From contig NZ_FTPU01000014.1 in NCBI RefSeq assembly GCF_900108115.1, forward strand, positions 1 through 64,000: a stretch of 64,000 nucleotides of DNA. The letters run 5' to 3'. Position 1 is the stretch's first letter; every line of letters starts with the position of its first letter. The notes beneath the pieces were generated by a model, which was given only the letters and a program-made list of their open reading frames with translations, was not told the DNA's origin and made no database searches. The DNA is from Epilithonimonas bovis DSM 19482 (GTDB lineage: Bacteria; Bacteroidota; Bacteroidia; Flavobacteriales; Weeksellaceae). The position numbers and the translations under genes were made by a program. Below, piece by piece: positions 54,146-62,718 of this stretch.

Positions 54146-54284
54146 AGGCACAAAGATTTTCACAAAGCACAAAAATTCAATTGATGAAGTCAAATCTTTG
54201 TGACCTTAAAAACATTAGAACATCAAGAAATCCTTGTGCCCTTGTGTTAAAAAACTAGTAAAACTTTTGTGCCTTTTGTGGTTC
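54136..54284. repeat. Long inverted repeat of the CTTTGTG type
   Basis: GAACCACAAAAGGCACAAA (54136-54154) is perfectly complementary to 54266-54284. Between the 19-bp arms are further CACAAAG/CTTTGTG words in opposing directions (for example 54164 and 54202). The unit fills the whole space between the Cys-rich gene and the acyl-CoA dehydrogenase. A looser relative, with GCAAAG/CTTTGCG words, follows msrB around 56281-56390. Confidence 0.82.
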
Positions 54285-54328
54285 ACGTTTTAGGAATATT
54301 AATTGCATTCTACAAGAAAACAGAATCT

Positions 54329-55687
54329 ATGAACGGTACAATTTCCAAGATCAAAGGGCTTTTTAACCTCCTGAAACATATCGATATAGACCAAATCTCC
54401 AAAATTTCTCAAAAAGTCGACCTTCCAAAACTGATGAATCAGTTCTCAAAATTGGACGACAATCAAATCAAAGGTTTGACGAAAATGCTCGATTCTTCCG
54501 GGAAGAAAAGAGAATTACCTCCAATCAACGGTGATTTTTATGAACTGCATATGAAACTGACGGATGAGCAGCGAGCAATTCAGCTAAAAGTCCGTGAGTT
54601 TATGGAAAAAGAAGCAAAACCTCTAGTCAACGATTATTGGTTGCACGATGATTTTCCACACGAACTCATCCCAAAATTCAAAAAACTGAATCTCTGTGGT
54701 GTCACGTACGAAGGTTACGGTTGCCCAAATCTTCCGTTCTTAATGGAGGGTGTCATTGCAATGGAAATTGCCCGGGTCGATGCATCGCTGGCGACATTCT
54801 TCGGAGTTCAGTCGGGTTTGTCAATGGGTTCGATTTATATTTGTGGCTCCGAGGAACAAAAACAGAAGTATCTTCCGGGAATGCAGCAATTCGATTTGAT
54901 TGGCGCATTCGGCTTAACCGAGCCGGAAGTTGGTTCGGGCGCAGCTGGCGGATTGACAACAACCTGCAAAAAAGTAGAAGGCGGCTGGATCCTGAACGGA
55001 CAGAAAAAATGGATCGGAAATGCCACTTTTGCGGATGTGATAATTATATGGGCAAGGGATCTTGATGACAATCAAGTCAAAGGTTTCATTGTCGAAAAAG
55101 GAACGGAAGGTTTTTCGGTTGAAAAAATCAAAGGAAAAATGGCACTCCGAATTGTTCAAAACGGATTAATTACAATGAAAGATTGTTTCGTCGCAGATTC
55201 TCAGAAAATGGAACACGCCAACAGTTTCAAAGACACAGCAAAAGTCCTCCAAATGACAAGAGCTGGTGTTGCTTGGATGGCGACTGGTTGTGCAAGAGGT
55301 GCTTACGAAAGTGCTTTGGATTACACCAGAAAACGTAAACAATTCGGAAAACCAATTGCATCTTTTCAGTTGATTCAAGGACATTTGGTAGAAATGTTAT
55401 CAAACCTTACAGCAATGCAGACTTTGGTTTTCAGATTGTCCGAAATGCAAGATGCTGATATTTTGAAAGACGAACACGCTTCCTTAGCAAAAGTATTTTG
55501 TAGTCTGAGAACTCGTGATGTTGTGGCGCAAGCAAGAGAAGTAATGGGTGGAAACGGAATTCTTTTGGAACACGATGTTGCCCGCTTTGTTGCCGATGCA
55601 GAAGCCATCTATTCTTACGAAGGAACCAAAGAAATCAACTCATTGATTGTCGGTCGTTCAATTACAGGAATGAGTGCATTTGTTTAG
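54329..55687 (+). CDS. Acyl-CoA dehydrogenase, glutaryl-CoA-dehydrogenase-like
   Basis: 452 residues from the ATG at 54329; an earlier start at 54269 would read over the inverted repeat. An N-terminal helical extension of about 65 residues precedes the dehydrogenase fold. Motifs are GAFGLTEPEVGSGAAGG, KKWIGNA and YEGTKEINSLIVGRSITG near the end, the Glu in YEGT being the catalytic base in the GCDH-like group. These FAD enzymes oxidise acyl-CoA thioesters, here perhaps glutaryl-CoA or another short acyl-CoA. No pathway partners are next to it. The long extension is unusual. Confidence 0.88.
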   Translation: MNGTISKIKGLFNLLKHIDIDQISKISQKVDLPKLMNQFSKLDDNQIKGLTKMLDSSGKKRELPPINGDFYELHMKLTDEQRAIQLKVREFMEKEAKPLVNDYWLHDDFPHELIPKFKKLNLCGVTYEGYGCPNLPFLMEGVIAMEIARVDASLATFFGVQSGLSMGSIYICGSEEQKQKYLPGMQQFDLIGAFGLTEPEVGSGAAGGLTTTCKKVEGGWILNGQKKWIGNATFADVIIIWARDLDDNQVKGFIVEKGTEGFSVEKIKGKMALRIVQNGLITMKDCFVADSQKMEHANSFKDTAKVLQMTRAGVAWMATGCARGAYESALDYTRKRKQFGKPIASFQLIQGHLVEMLSNLTAMQTLVFRLSEMQDADILKDEHASLAKVFCSLRTRDVVAQAREVMGGNGILLEHDVARFVADAEAIYSYEGTKEINSLIVGRSITGMSAFV

Positions 55688-55736
55688 ATATCTTATGTTA
55701 ATGAATTTTCGCTTTAATTGTTGTAAATTTATTTCA

Positions 55737-56276
55737 ATGAAAAAAGTAGTTTTTTTAATATTAATCACTTTATTTTTGCAACAATGTGCGCAGAAAAAAG
55801 TTGATTTAACCAAACCCCAACAACAAACAACAATGGAAGATAACACACACGCCAACAATCCCTATTATTCAAGAACTGACAAAACCAAACTGAATGTTTC
55901 CAACGAAGAATGGAAAAAAATCCTCCCGCCAGAAGTTTATGCAATAGCTAGAGAAGCCAATACAGAATATCCATTCACCGGGAAATATAATGATTTCGAT
56001 GAAGTTGGAGAATATTACTGCGCTGTTTGCGGTAATCATTTGTTCCGTTCAAGCTCTAAATTTGCAAGTACTTGTGGCTGGCCAAGTTTCTTCGAAGCTG
56101 ATAAAGATGGTGTGATTTATAAACGAGATTCTTCTCACGGAATGGAACGTATCGAGGTGCTTTGTAAACGCTGCGATTCACATTTGGGACACGTTTTCAA
56201 CGACGGCCCGCCACCAACAGGTACACGGTATTGTATGAATTCTGTTAGTTTGGATTTTCAACGCGATAAGAAATAG
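55737..56276 (+). CDS. msrB: Peptide-methionine (R)-S-oxide reductase, lipoprotein form
   Basis: 179 residues from the ATG at 55737; the frame is open from 55674, but only this start gives the leader with lipobox LQQC (Cys17). Zinc-binding pairs are Cys95/Cys98 (CAVC) and Cys143/Cys146 (CKRC), catalytic Cys166 is in RYCMNSVSLDF, and Cys113 may be the resolving residue. MsrB repairs Met-R-sulfoxide in proteins. The lipoprotein leader places it in the periplasm, so it needs a periplasmic electron donor that is not visible here. Confidence 0.93.
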   Translation: MKKVVFLILITLFLQQCAQKKVDLTKPQQQTTMEDNTHANNPYYSRTDKTKLNVSNEEWKKILPPEVYAIAREANTEYPFTGKYNDFDEVGEYYCAVCGNHLFRSSSKFASTCGWPSFFEADKDGVIYKRDSSHGMERIEVLCKRCDSHLGHVFNDGPPPTGTRYCMNSVSLDFQRDKK

Positions 56277-56322
56277 TTTTCATCGCAAAGGCATAAAGGA
56301 AGATTTAAATTATCTTTATATG

Positions 56323-56352
56323 AGTCGCAAATTAAAACTTTGCGACTTTTTT
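56323..56352 (+). terminator. Terminator after msrB
   Basis: AGTCGCAAA (56323-56331) pairs with TTTGCGACT (56339-56347) around a 7-nt loop and is followed by TTTTT. It is part of a repeat region with several GCAAAG/CTTTGCG words. Confidence 0.7.
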
Positions 56353-56386
56353 AGTTTTAAATTCTAAAATGCTTGCGACTTTGCGT

Positions 56387-56394
56387 TAATTTTG
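56387..56394 (+). promoter_or_regulatory. -7 box before the SDR gene
   Basis: TAATTTTG matches TAnnTTTG, 22 nt before the TTG start at 56417. It follows the CTTTGCG words of the repeat, and no -33 TTTG is in place. Confidence 0.4.
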
Positions 56395-56416
56395 TATCAC
56401 TAAATCTAATTTAAAA

Positions 56417-57169
56417 TTGAAAACAATATTCATCACCGGAGCCACTTCCGGAATAGGAAAAGCCACTGCCGTCTTGTTAGCCCAACAAAAAAACAGGTTG
56501 ATCCTTTGCGGCAGGAACCAAACAGTCTTGGATGAACTGAAAACCGAACTATCAAAGGAAACCGAAGTTTTTACATTACGTTTTGATGTCAGGAATTCTG
56601 ATGAGGTTTTTGCTGTGATCAATTCGCTCCCGGAAGAGTGGAAAAACATTGATGTTCTCATCAATAATGCCGGAAACGCCCACGGATTGGATTCTCTTGC
56701 AGATGGCAATATCGAAGACTGGAATGCTATGATGGACGGCAATGTGAAAGGTCTGCTTTATGTTTCCCAGCCCATTATCAGATTGATGAAAGCTCAACAA
56801 AACGGCCAAATCATCAATATCAGTTCGGTTGCGGCAAGGCAGACTTATGCTGGTGGCGTGGTCTATTGTGCTTCTAAAAAAGCGGTTGACACCATCTCAG
56901 AAGGAATGAGGATCGAGTTGACGGAATTCGGAATTCGCGTGACTAATATTCAGCCGGGAGCTGTGGAAACTGATTTTTCTAAAGTGAGATTCAAAGGTGA
57001 TGAAGCGAAAGCGGCAACTGTATATGCAGGCTACGAACCTTTGGTTGCCGATGATATTGCGGATGCGATTGCGTATTGTATCAACGTTCCTGAGAGGGTT
57101 TCTGTGGCAGAAATGACAATTTTTCCCAAAGCGCAGGCAGAACCACGAACGATTTATAGGAAATTGTAA
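56417..57169 (+). CDS. Short-chain dehydrogenase (YdfG-like, NADP-dependent)
   Basis: 250 residues with a TTG start; the first residues (KTIFITGATSGIGKAT) directly precede the nucleotide-binding motif TGATSGIG (7-14), so no longer N-terminus is missing. NNAG lies at 83-86, the catalytic Ser in INISSV (about 136-137), Tyr150 and Lys154 in YCASK. It resembles YdfG, which oxidises L-allo-threonine and 3-hydroxy acids. It is a complete enzyme, unlike the broken SDR at 325-991. Confidence 0.9.
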   Translation: MKTIFITGATSGIGKATAVLLAQQKNRLILCGRNQTVLDELKTELSKETEVFTLRFDVRNSDEVFAVINSLPEEWKNIDVLINNAGNAHGLDSLADGNIEDWNAMMDGNVKGLLYVSQPIIRLMKAQQNGQIINISSVAARQTYAGGVVYCASKKAVDTISEGMRIELTEFGIRVTNIQPGAVETDFSKVRFKGDEAKAATVYAGYEPLVADDIADAIAYCINVPERVSVAEMTIFPKAQAEPRTIYRKL

Positions 57170-57177
57170 TCTGAAAA

Positions 57178-57606
57178 ATGAGGTTTTTAACTTTACTTTT
57201 TTGCTTGTTTTTTTTTGTCGGATTTTCTCAGACTTATTCTAAGAAAGAAAAGGTCATCTTGATTCAGGTTTCAAAATTGGATTCTCTGATGGAAAATAAT
57301 GATTCTAAGATTTTAGAATTGTTTTCTGATGATGTTTCTTTTGGGCATTCCAACGGTTGGGTTCAAAATAAAGATGATTTCAAAACAGATTTTGAGTCCG
57401 GGAAAGTGAAATATCAATCTGTAAAGCAAAGCGAATTGAAGGAACTTAAATTCAAAAATAAATTTGCCAGTATCAGAAGAATTATTGCCGTAAAAGGTCT
57501 TTATAAAGAGGAAGTCTTCGAAATGAAACTTTCTGTCTTGGAACTCTGGATCCGGCAAAAAGGAATCTGGAAATTGTGGAGCAGGCAAAGTGTTGGTTTG
57601 AAATAA
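57178..57606 (+). CDS. NTF2-like exported protein (DUF4440 type)
   Basis: 142 residues with a signal peptide ending FSQ. LDSLMENNDSKILELFSDDVSFGHSNG and ELWIRQKGIWKLWSRQSV are the start and end of an NTF2-like (SnoaL/DUF4440) fold. Members bind small ligands or catalyse isomerisation, and function is not predictable. It starts 8 nt after the SDR gene, so they may be co-transcribed. Confidence 0.8.
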   Translation: MRFLTLLFCLFFFVGFSQTYSKKEKVILIQVSKLDSLMENNDSKILELFSDDVSFGHSNGWVQNKDDFKTDFESGKVKYQSVKQSELKELKFKNKFASIRRIIAVKGLYKEEVFEMKLSVLELWIRQKGIWKLWSRQSVGLK

Positions 57607-57629
57607 TTCTTTCTTAATCCTTACATTTG
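57597..57629 (+). promoter_or_regulatory. Promoter for tsaB, with near-leaderless start
   Basis: TTTG (57597-57600), a 21-nt spacer and TACATTTG (57622-57629) match both boxes of the Bacteroidota consensus. The tsaB ATG begins 5 nt after the -7 box, so the transcript should start at or next to the start codon. Confidence 0.65.
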
Positions 57630-57633
57630 CACA

Positions 57634-58320
57634 ATGAAAATCCTTCACATAGAAACCTCGTCCAAAAACTGTTCTGTTGCCATCTCCGATGGTGAAAATT
57701 TGCTTTGCCTTTGCGAAGAAGTTTCGGATAATTACAAACAATCCGAAAGTCTGCATACTTTTGTAGAATGGGCTTTGGAAGGCGCAGAGATTTCTTTGAA
57801 AGATTTGGATGCTGTTTCTTTAGGAAAAGGTCCAGGTTCTTATACTGGCCTTAGAATTGGAGCTGCTTCTGCCAAAGGCTTTTGTTATGGACTTAAGCTT
57901 CCGTTGATTGCTGTTAATTCTTTGGATTCTATGGTTGAAGAATTCGTTAATCAAGGTTTTGAATTAATTATTCCTTTGATTGATGCCAGAAGAATGGAAG
58001 TTTACACCGCTTTTTTCGATGGGAAATCAGGCGAAATGATTAAGGAAACCGAAGCCAAAATCCTGGATAAAAATTCATTTTCTGAATTAGCTGACAAGAA
58101 AATTCTCTTCATTGGCGATGGCGCAAAAAAAGCCCAGGAAATCTTGAACTTTCCAAACGCAGAATTCAAAACAGATATTTATCCTTCAGCAAAAGGCTTG
58201 ATTAAAAAAGCGGTGGAGAAATTTAATCAGCAGGATTTTGAAGATGTCGCTTATTTTGAACCTTTTTATCTAAAAGATTTTCAGGGAATTAAGAAAGCTG
58301 ATAGAGTTAAGAAACAGTAA
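57634..58320 (+). CDS. tsaB: tRNA threonylcarbamoyladenosine biosynthesis protein TsaB
   Basis: 228 residues. The start MKILHIETSSKNCSVAI and LGKGPGSYTGLRIGAASAKG (about 67-86) are the family signature. TsaB is the platform partner of TsaD, making t6A37 in tRNAs that read ANN codons. TsaD and TsaE are not in the window. It converges on a PQQ-type dehydrogenase with no gap, the two stop codons being adjacent. Confidence 0.94.
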   Translation: MKILHIETSSKNCSVAISDGENLLCLCEEVSDNYKQSESLHTFVEWALEGAEISLKDLDAVSLGKGPGSYTGLRIGAASAKGFCYGLKLPLIAVNSLDSMVEEFVNQGFELIIPLIDARRMEVYTAFFDGKSGEMIKETEAKILDKNSFSELADKKILFIGDGAKKAQEILNFPNAEFKTDIYPSAKGLIKKAVEKFNQQDFEDVAYFEPFYLKDFQGIKKADRVKKQ

Positions 58321-59520
58321 TTATTTCTTAGAAATTCGGTACAATTTCCCGCTGTCCGTAATCGCATAAAGATTCCCGTCTTTCCCGTCAAAAACATCAC
58401 GGAATCTCTCGTGTTGGTCTTCCAGCAGGCGTTCTTCGCCAACAACTTTGTTGTTTTCGATAATAATTCTGTCAATTTTTTCGCCGCTAAGGCAGGCAAT
58501 GAAAAGATTATTCTTCCATTCGGTTATATTGCCGGTGTAGAAGGTAATACCGCTGGGCGAGATCACGGGATCCCAATAATAAACAGGCTGCTCCAGTCCG
58601 GCTTGCTTTGTCAAACCATTATTGATTGCCTTCCCAGAATATTCGATACCATAAGTAATCGTTGGCCAACCGTAGTTTTTCCCGGCCTGGATGAGATTGA
58701 TTTCATCACCACCTCTGGGTCCCATTTCGGTTTCCCAAAGATCTCCCGTTGGGGGATTGATGGCGAGGCCCTGGGGATTTCTGTGTCCGTAAGAAAAGAT
58801 TTCCGGTTGTGCATTATCATTTCCAATGAATGGATTTCCCGCCGCAGGTTTTCCGTTTTTATCGATTTTAAGAATTTTTCCCAAGTATGCTTTGAGATCC
58901 TGAGCCAAAGGGCGGGTTTCCAAATCTGACCGTTCACCGGTGCTCACAAAAAGATTTTCGGATTTATCAAAAACCAGGCGGCTGCCGTAATGTAACCTAC
59001 CGTTGTAGGAAGGCGTCGCCCGGAAAATGATTTTCACATTATCGATTTTATTCCCGGACAAAACACCTTTGCCAACGGCGGTCAAATTTCCTTTTTCATA
59101 AGGTTCCGAAAATGTCCAGTAAACGGTTTTATTAGTTAAGAAATCAGGGTCAATCGCGATATCCAAAAGCCCGCCCTGTCCACGGCTGTCAACTTTTGGG
59201 AGACCGGTAATTTTTGTAATCGTTTTTCCGTCTTTGGAAACGAGATTGATAAATCCTGTCTTTTCTGTAATCAGAAAATCGCCGCTCGGTAATTGCGCCA
59301 TTCCCCAAGGCCGCCCAAGGCTGGTGTTGATAATATCAACCTGATATTCGGTTTGAGTTTTATATCCTGCGACCCTTGTTTGACCGTTAAATGCCGGTTT
59401 ATAATCGGAGTTGGGCTGTTCTTTTTCAACCGATGAGAGATTTTTGACGGAGCCCTTTTCCTGACAACAAATTAGAATGGTTGAAGAACAACAAGCGAAT
59501 AAAATGACAAATTTTAACAT
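58321..59520 (-). CDS. PQQ-dependent sugar dehydrogenase-like lipoprotein
   Basis: 399 residues. N-terminal hydrophobic segment with a lipobox-like LICC. The six-bladed propeller signature includes SLGRPWGMAQLPSGDFLITEK near residue 70, LDIAIDPDF, HYGSRLVFD, GHRNPQGLAINP, ETEMGPRGGDEIN and GKNYGWP. This is the soluble aldose/glucose dehydrogenase (YliI/Asd) group, which uses PQQ in the periplasm. PQQ biosynthesis genes are not visible, so cofactor supply is an open question. Confidence 0.9.
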   Translation of the reverse strand: MLKFVILFACCSSTILICCQEKGSVKNLSSVEKEQPNSDYKPAFNGQTRVAGYKTQTEYQVDIINTSLGRPWGMAQLPSGDFLITEKTGFINLVSKDGKTITKITGLPKVDSRGQGGLLDIAIDPDFLTNKTVYWTFSEPYEKGNLTAVGKGVLSGNKIDNVKIIFRATPSYNGRLHYGSRLVFDKSENLFVSTGERSDLETRPLAQDLKAYLGKILKIDKNGKPAAGNPFIGNDNAQPEIFSYGHRNPQGLAINPPTGDLWETEMGPRGGDEINLIQAGKNYGWPTITYGIEYSGKAINNGLTKQAGLEQPVYYWDPVISPSGITFYTGNITEWKNNLFIACLSGEKIDRIIIENNKVVGEERLLEDQHERFRDVFDGKDGNLYAITDSGKLYRISKK

Positions 59521-59697
59521 AACTTTTTTGAATGAAATGGAAATATAGTGCCATCAAAAAAGAGATAAGATCAAAATACACCATCTGTTTTTACAATTTT
59601 TAGACATTACCCTCAATTTAAATAAGTATAATTACAAATTTTAGGTATTAAAACACAAACAACCCTAATAAAATTCAATTTTAATTCAAAAATGTTA

Positions 59698-59705
59698 TAC
59701 ATTTG
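59698..59705 (+). promoter_or_regulatory. -7 box for the TonB receptor gene
   Basis: TACATTTG matches TAnnTTTG and ends 20 nt before the ATG at 59726. The 205-nt spacer upstream is AT-rich with no Fur-type palindrome that I could see. Confidence 0.42.
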
Positions 59706-59725
59706 ATTAAAATCTAAATCATACT

Positions 59726-62164
59726 ATGAGAATCAAAAAAGTAAGTGTCCTTTTTTTCCTGGGTGCAACATCATTGTTTTTTGCTCAGACCACAAAAGAC
59801 AGCCTATCCAAAGAAACATCTGTAGATGAAGTGGTTCTCACCGGAACACGAAACAAAAAGAGAACCGTTACCAATACGGCGGTTCCCGTGGATGTCATAG
59901 ATCTGAAACAGGTCAGCCAATCTACCGGTCAGGTAGATGTTAATCAGCTATTGCAGTTTGCAGCACCTTCGTTTAACTCCAACAAGCAATCAGGCTCAGA
60001 CGGTGCCGATGCGGTAGATCCTGCGACATTACGAGGTTTGGGACCGGATCAGACTTTGTTATTATTGAATGGCAAAAGATACCACCAGTCTTCTCTCATC
60101 AACCTTTTTGGAACCAGAGGGCGCGGAAATACAGGCTCTGACATGAATACCATTCCTGTGGCGGCGATTAAAAGAGTGGAGATTCTGCGTGATGGTGCCT
60201 CAGCACAGTATGGCTCAGATGCGATTGCAGGAGTTATCAATGTGGTTTTGAATGATCGTGATCACGGTTTTGAAGGCAGCGCATTCTACAGTGGCAATGT
60301 TTTTAAAAGCCCAGGGAATAATGATGTCGTTTCTGATAAAAAACTGGACGGTAATACATTTGATTTTAGTGGAAACCTGGGGACAAAAATAGGAACCAAA
60401 GGAGGTTTCGGAAACTTTACTTTAGAATTAATTAATAAAGATTATGCCATACGAAATGCCAATCCGGATAAGTTTGATGCACCAAGGCAACGCTTTGGCG
60501 ATGCCAAATCCAACAATGTTTATTTTTTTGGAAATATAGAAGTGCCATTGTCTGATGGGCTTAAGTTCTACACTCAGCCAGGTTTTTCTTTCCGCAACAC
60601 CCATGCATACGCATGGACGCGATCTGCCGATGCTGATGGCAACATTCCGGAGATCTACCCAACTGGTTTCAATCCAATAGAGAATACCAAAATCAGCGAT
60701 TTTACTTTTGATAACGGGCTCAAATTCAAAGTTGGAGGCTGGGATTTTGATTTTTATAATGCTTTTGGTGGCAACCGTTTTGTTTATCAGATCGATAATA
60801 CCATCAATGCAACATTGGGCGTCAATTCGCCAACGAGTTTCAATGCCGGAGGCCACTCGCTTTTTCAAAATACGACGGGCATCAGCACAACCAAGTCATT
60901 TGATGTTTTGCAAGGATTAAATATCGCGCTGGGAACAGAATTCCGATACGAAAAATTTAATATTATCAAAGGAGAAGAAGCGTCTTATGCGATGTATGAT
61001 GTCAATGGTCAAGTAGTAACTGCCAACACCAATCCTGATCTGTTGGTCATCAATCCGTTATCCGGCGATGTACGACCAGGCGGCGCACAAGGCTTTCCGG
61101 GCTATTCTCAGGAAGTTGGCAAAAGCAGAAACAACTTTGCTGCGTATATAGATACAGAGTTGGACATCACCAAAAACTGGATGATCAGCGCGGCAGGCCG
61201 TTTCGAGAATTATAACGATTTTGGAAGCACCGTAAATGGTAAGTTTGCTACAAGATACGCCATCACGCCACAGTTTGCGTTCCGAGGATCGGTTTCTACA
61301 GGGTTCCGTGCACCATCGTTGGTTCAGAAATATTACAGCCTTCAATTTACCAACTTCCAGGGAGGAAATCTTGTAACTGTCCAGCTGGCTTCCAATGACA
61401 GTGCCTTGGCTAAAGAAGTTGGTATCCCCGATCTAAAACAGGAAACTTCTACCAACGGAAGTGCCGGCTTCACCTTCAATAGTGGAAAGTTCACTGCAAC
61501 AGTTGACGGTTATTATATCAAGGTAAAAGACAGAATTGTTTTGACGGGAACATTTGATCAATCCGATGATGCTATTGGATCTATTTTGGCAGCGAGCCAT
61601 ATAGACCAGGCACAGTTTTTCACCAATGCGGTGGACACAAAAACCCGCGGCGTAGATCTGATCCTGTCTTACAATACCAATCTAGGAACCGGAAAATTAG
61701 CCGCAACTCTTGCCGGCAACTACAACGATATGGAGATCACCGCTGTTCACACCAGCGGCAAACTGATAGGCAAAGAGGACACCTATCTCAGTGCCAGAGA
61801 AAGAGCTTTTATCTTAGCATCTGCACCCAAAACCAAAGTCAACCTGAATCTGAACTACAGGATCCAGAAATTCAATGCTAATTTGCAATTGGTGAGGTTT
61901 GACAAAATAACGTTGGTAGGATACAACGGTCTGGACGATTACCAGACCTATACACCAAGAGTGACCACCGATTTCTCAGTGGGCTATGATTTCACCAAAA
62001 ATTTCTCATGGATCGTGGGTGGAAAAAACGTATTCAACAGATATCCTACTCTACAATACTCTTCTGTATCAGAAGGCAATACAGAATCTGGTGGCATCTT
62101 TGATCCTGTGCAGATGGGATTTGCGGGTCGACAGGTTTTCACAAGGGTAACTTATAAATTTTAA
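59726..62164 (+). CDS. TonB-dependent outer-membrane receptor
   Basis: 812 residues with a signal peptide of about 20 residues. A TonB-box-like SVDEVVLTGTR (about 32-42) is followed directly by the plug (VNQLLQFAAPSFNSNKQ, RGLGPDQTLLLLNGKRYH, VEILRDGASAQYGSDAIAGVIN). The barrel ends in VTYKF. There is no N-terminal carboxypeptidase-like domain, so it is not a SusC type; it fits classical nutrient/metal-complex receptors. No partner lipoprotein is adjacent, so the ligand is not suggested by context. Confidence 0.94.
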   Translation: MRIKKVSVLFFLGATSLFFAQTTKDSLSKETSVDEVVLTGTRNKKRTVTNTAVPVDVIDLKQVSQSTGQVDVNQLLQFAAPSFNSNKQSGSDGADAVDPATLRGLGPDQTLLLLNGKRYHQSSLINLFGTRGRGNTGSDMNTIPVAAIKRVEILRDGASAQYGSDAIAGVINVVLNDRDHGFEGSAFYSGNVFKSPGNNDVVSDKKLDGNTFDFSGNLGTKIGTKGGFGNFTLELINKDYAIRNANPDKFDAPRQRFGDAKSNNVYFFGNIEVPLSDGLKFYTQPGFSFRNTHAYAWTRSADADGNIPEIYPTGFNPIENTKISDFTFDNGLKFKVGGWDFDFYNAFGGNRFVYQIDNTINATLGVNSPTSFNAGGHSLFQNTTGISTTKSFDVLQGLNIALGTEFRYEKFNIIKGEEASYAMYDVNGQVVTANTNPDLLVINPLSGDVRPGGAQGFPGYSQEVGKSRNNFAAYIDTELDITKNWMISAAGRFENYNDFGSTVNGKFATRYAITPQFAFRGSVSTGFRAPSLVQKYYSLQFTNFQGGNLVTVQLASNDSALAKEVGIPDLKQETSTNGSAGFTFNSGKFTATVDGYYIKVKDRIVLTGTFDQSDDAIGSILAASHIDQAQFFTNAVDTKTRGVDLILSYNTNLGTGKLAATLAGNYNDMEITAVHTSGKLIGKEDTYLSARERAFILASAPKTKVNLNLNYRIQKFNANLQLVRFDKITLVGYNGLDDYQTYTPRVTTDFSVGYDFTKNFSWIVGGKNVFNRYPTLQYSSVSEGNTESGGIFDPVQMGFAGRQVFTRVTYKF

Positions 62165-62170
62165 TCTATA

Positions 62171-62638
62171 CTAACTACTTTTTTTGAAAGGATTCAAGCT
62201 TTTTTGAATCCTTTTTTTGTATCCAACACTGTCTGTACTTTTATCTTTATCGTATGTTTTGATATAAGAAGGATTACCTTTTTCGTCATAATAAATCCAA
62301 TCCCCAAAGTAAAACCAATGCACAGATCCTGGCTTACTGATACGTTTCGTTTGTCCTTTTTCCTGCCTCTTCCCATTTTCCTGATAAAGGGTCGTGGTGG
62401 TAACAGAATCTTTGATCACATCTTTTTGGTATAACTTCCCATTGCGATAGGTTTTCCAAACGCCTTTCTTTTCACCTTTTTTATAGCGACCAATACTCAG
62501 GAACGTCTGCTGTGGGTAATCATCCTTTTCTATCCATCTTCCGGTTTTTTTCTTCTGATGATTTGGCAATTGCTCGTAACGGTTTATTTTACAAGATATT
62601 AAAACCATCAGAAAACAAAGAATATAATACTTCATCAT
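62171..62638 (-). CDS. MORN-like (YwqK-type) lipoprotein
   Basis: 155 residues from the first of two adjacent ATGs (62638 or 62635); the frame open to 62668 lacks a leader. Lipobox ISC (LMVLISC). The body has short repeats of the MORN-variant kind: GRWIEKDDYPQ, GRYKKGEKKGVWKTYRNGKLYQKD, DWIYYDEKGNPSYIKTY. Such proteins are sometimes labelled as YwqK antitoxins, but no toxin is present. Its 5' region is divergent from blaI. The BlaI-type operator sits 38 nt upstream of its start. Confidence 0.75.
   Translation of the reverse strand: MMKYYILCFLMVLISCKINRYEQLPNHQKKKTGRWIEKDDYPQQTFLSIGRYKKGEKKGVWKTYRNGKLYQKDVIKDSVTTTTLYQENGKRQEKGQTKRISKPGSVHWFYFGDWIYYDEKGNPSYIKTYDKDKSTDSVGYKKRIQKSLNPFKKSS
62187..62219. 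terminator. Terminator after the TonB receptor
   Basis: AAAGGATTCAA (62187-62197) pairs with TTGAATCCTTT (62204-62214) over 11 bp and a T-run follows. It lies in the 3' end of the convergent gene, whose stop is at 62171. Confidence 0.85.
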
Positions 62639-62649
62639 ATTTTTTTTAT

Positions 62650-62657
62650 CAAATATA
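62650..62657 (-). promoter_or_regulatory. -7 box for the MORN-like gene, 18 nt from the BlaI operator
   Basis: The minus strand reads TATATTTG, an exact TAnnTTTG match 11 nt before the ATG. No -33 TTTG is seen; the operator 62676-62691 begins 18 nt upstream, covering the place where the -33 element would be. Confidence 0.45.
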
Positions 62658-62675
62658 ATCAATTTCAAATATTTA

Positions 62676-62691
62676 TTCTACATTTGTAGAA
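62676..62691. promoter_or_regulatory. Palindromic BlaI/MecI-type operator over the blaI promoter
   Basis: TTCTACATTTGTAGAA is a perfect 16-bp palindrome with the TACA/TGTA core used by BlaI-family repressors. Inside it TACATTTG (62679-62686) is an exact -7 box for blaI, so bound repressor would block the polymerase. A further half-site TGTAGAA lies at 62705-62711, just before the ATG at 62719. Confidence 0.82.
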
Positions 62692-62718
62692 ACAATTGCA
62701 GCTTTGTAGAATAAAATT

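Noticed and set aside
54136-54284. CRISPR-like array
   Set aside because: The repeated words alternate in direction and are not regularly spaced; it is an inverted repeat.
62171-62638. Antitoxin of a toxin-antitoxin pair (YwqK label)
   Set aside because: It has a lipoprotein leader and no adjacent toxin gene; the label comes from the MORN-like repeats only.
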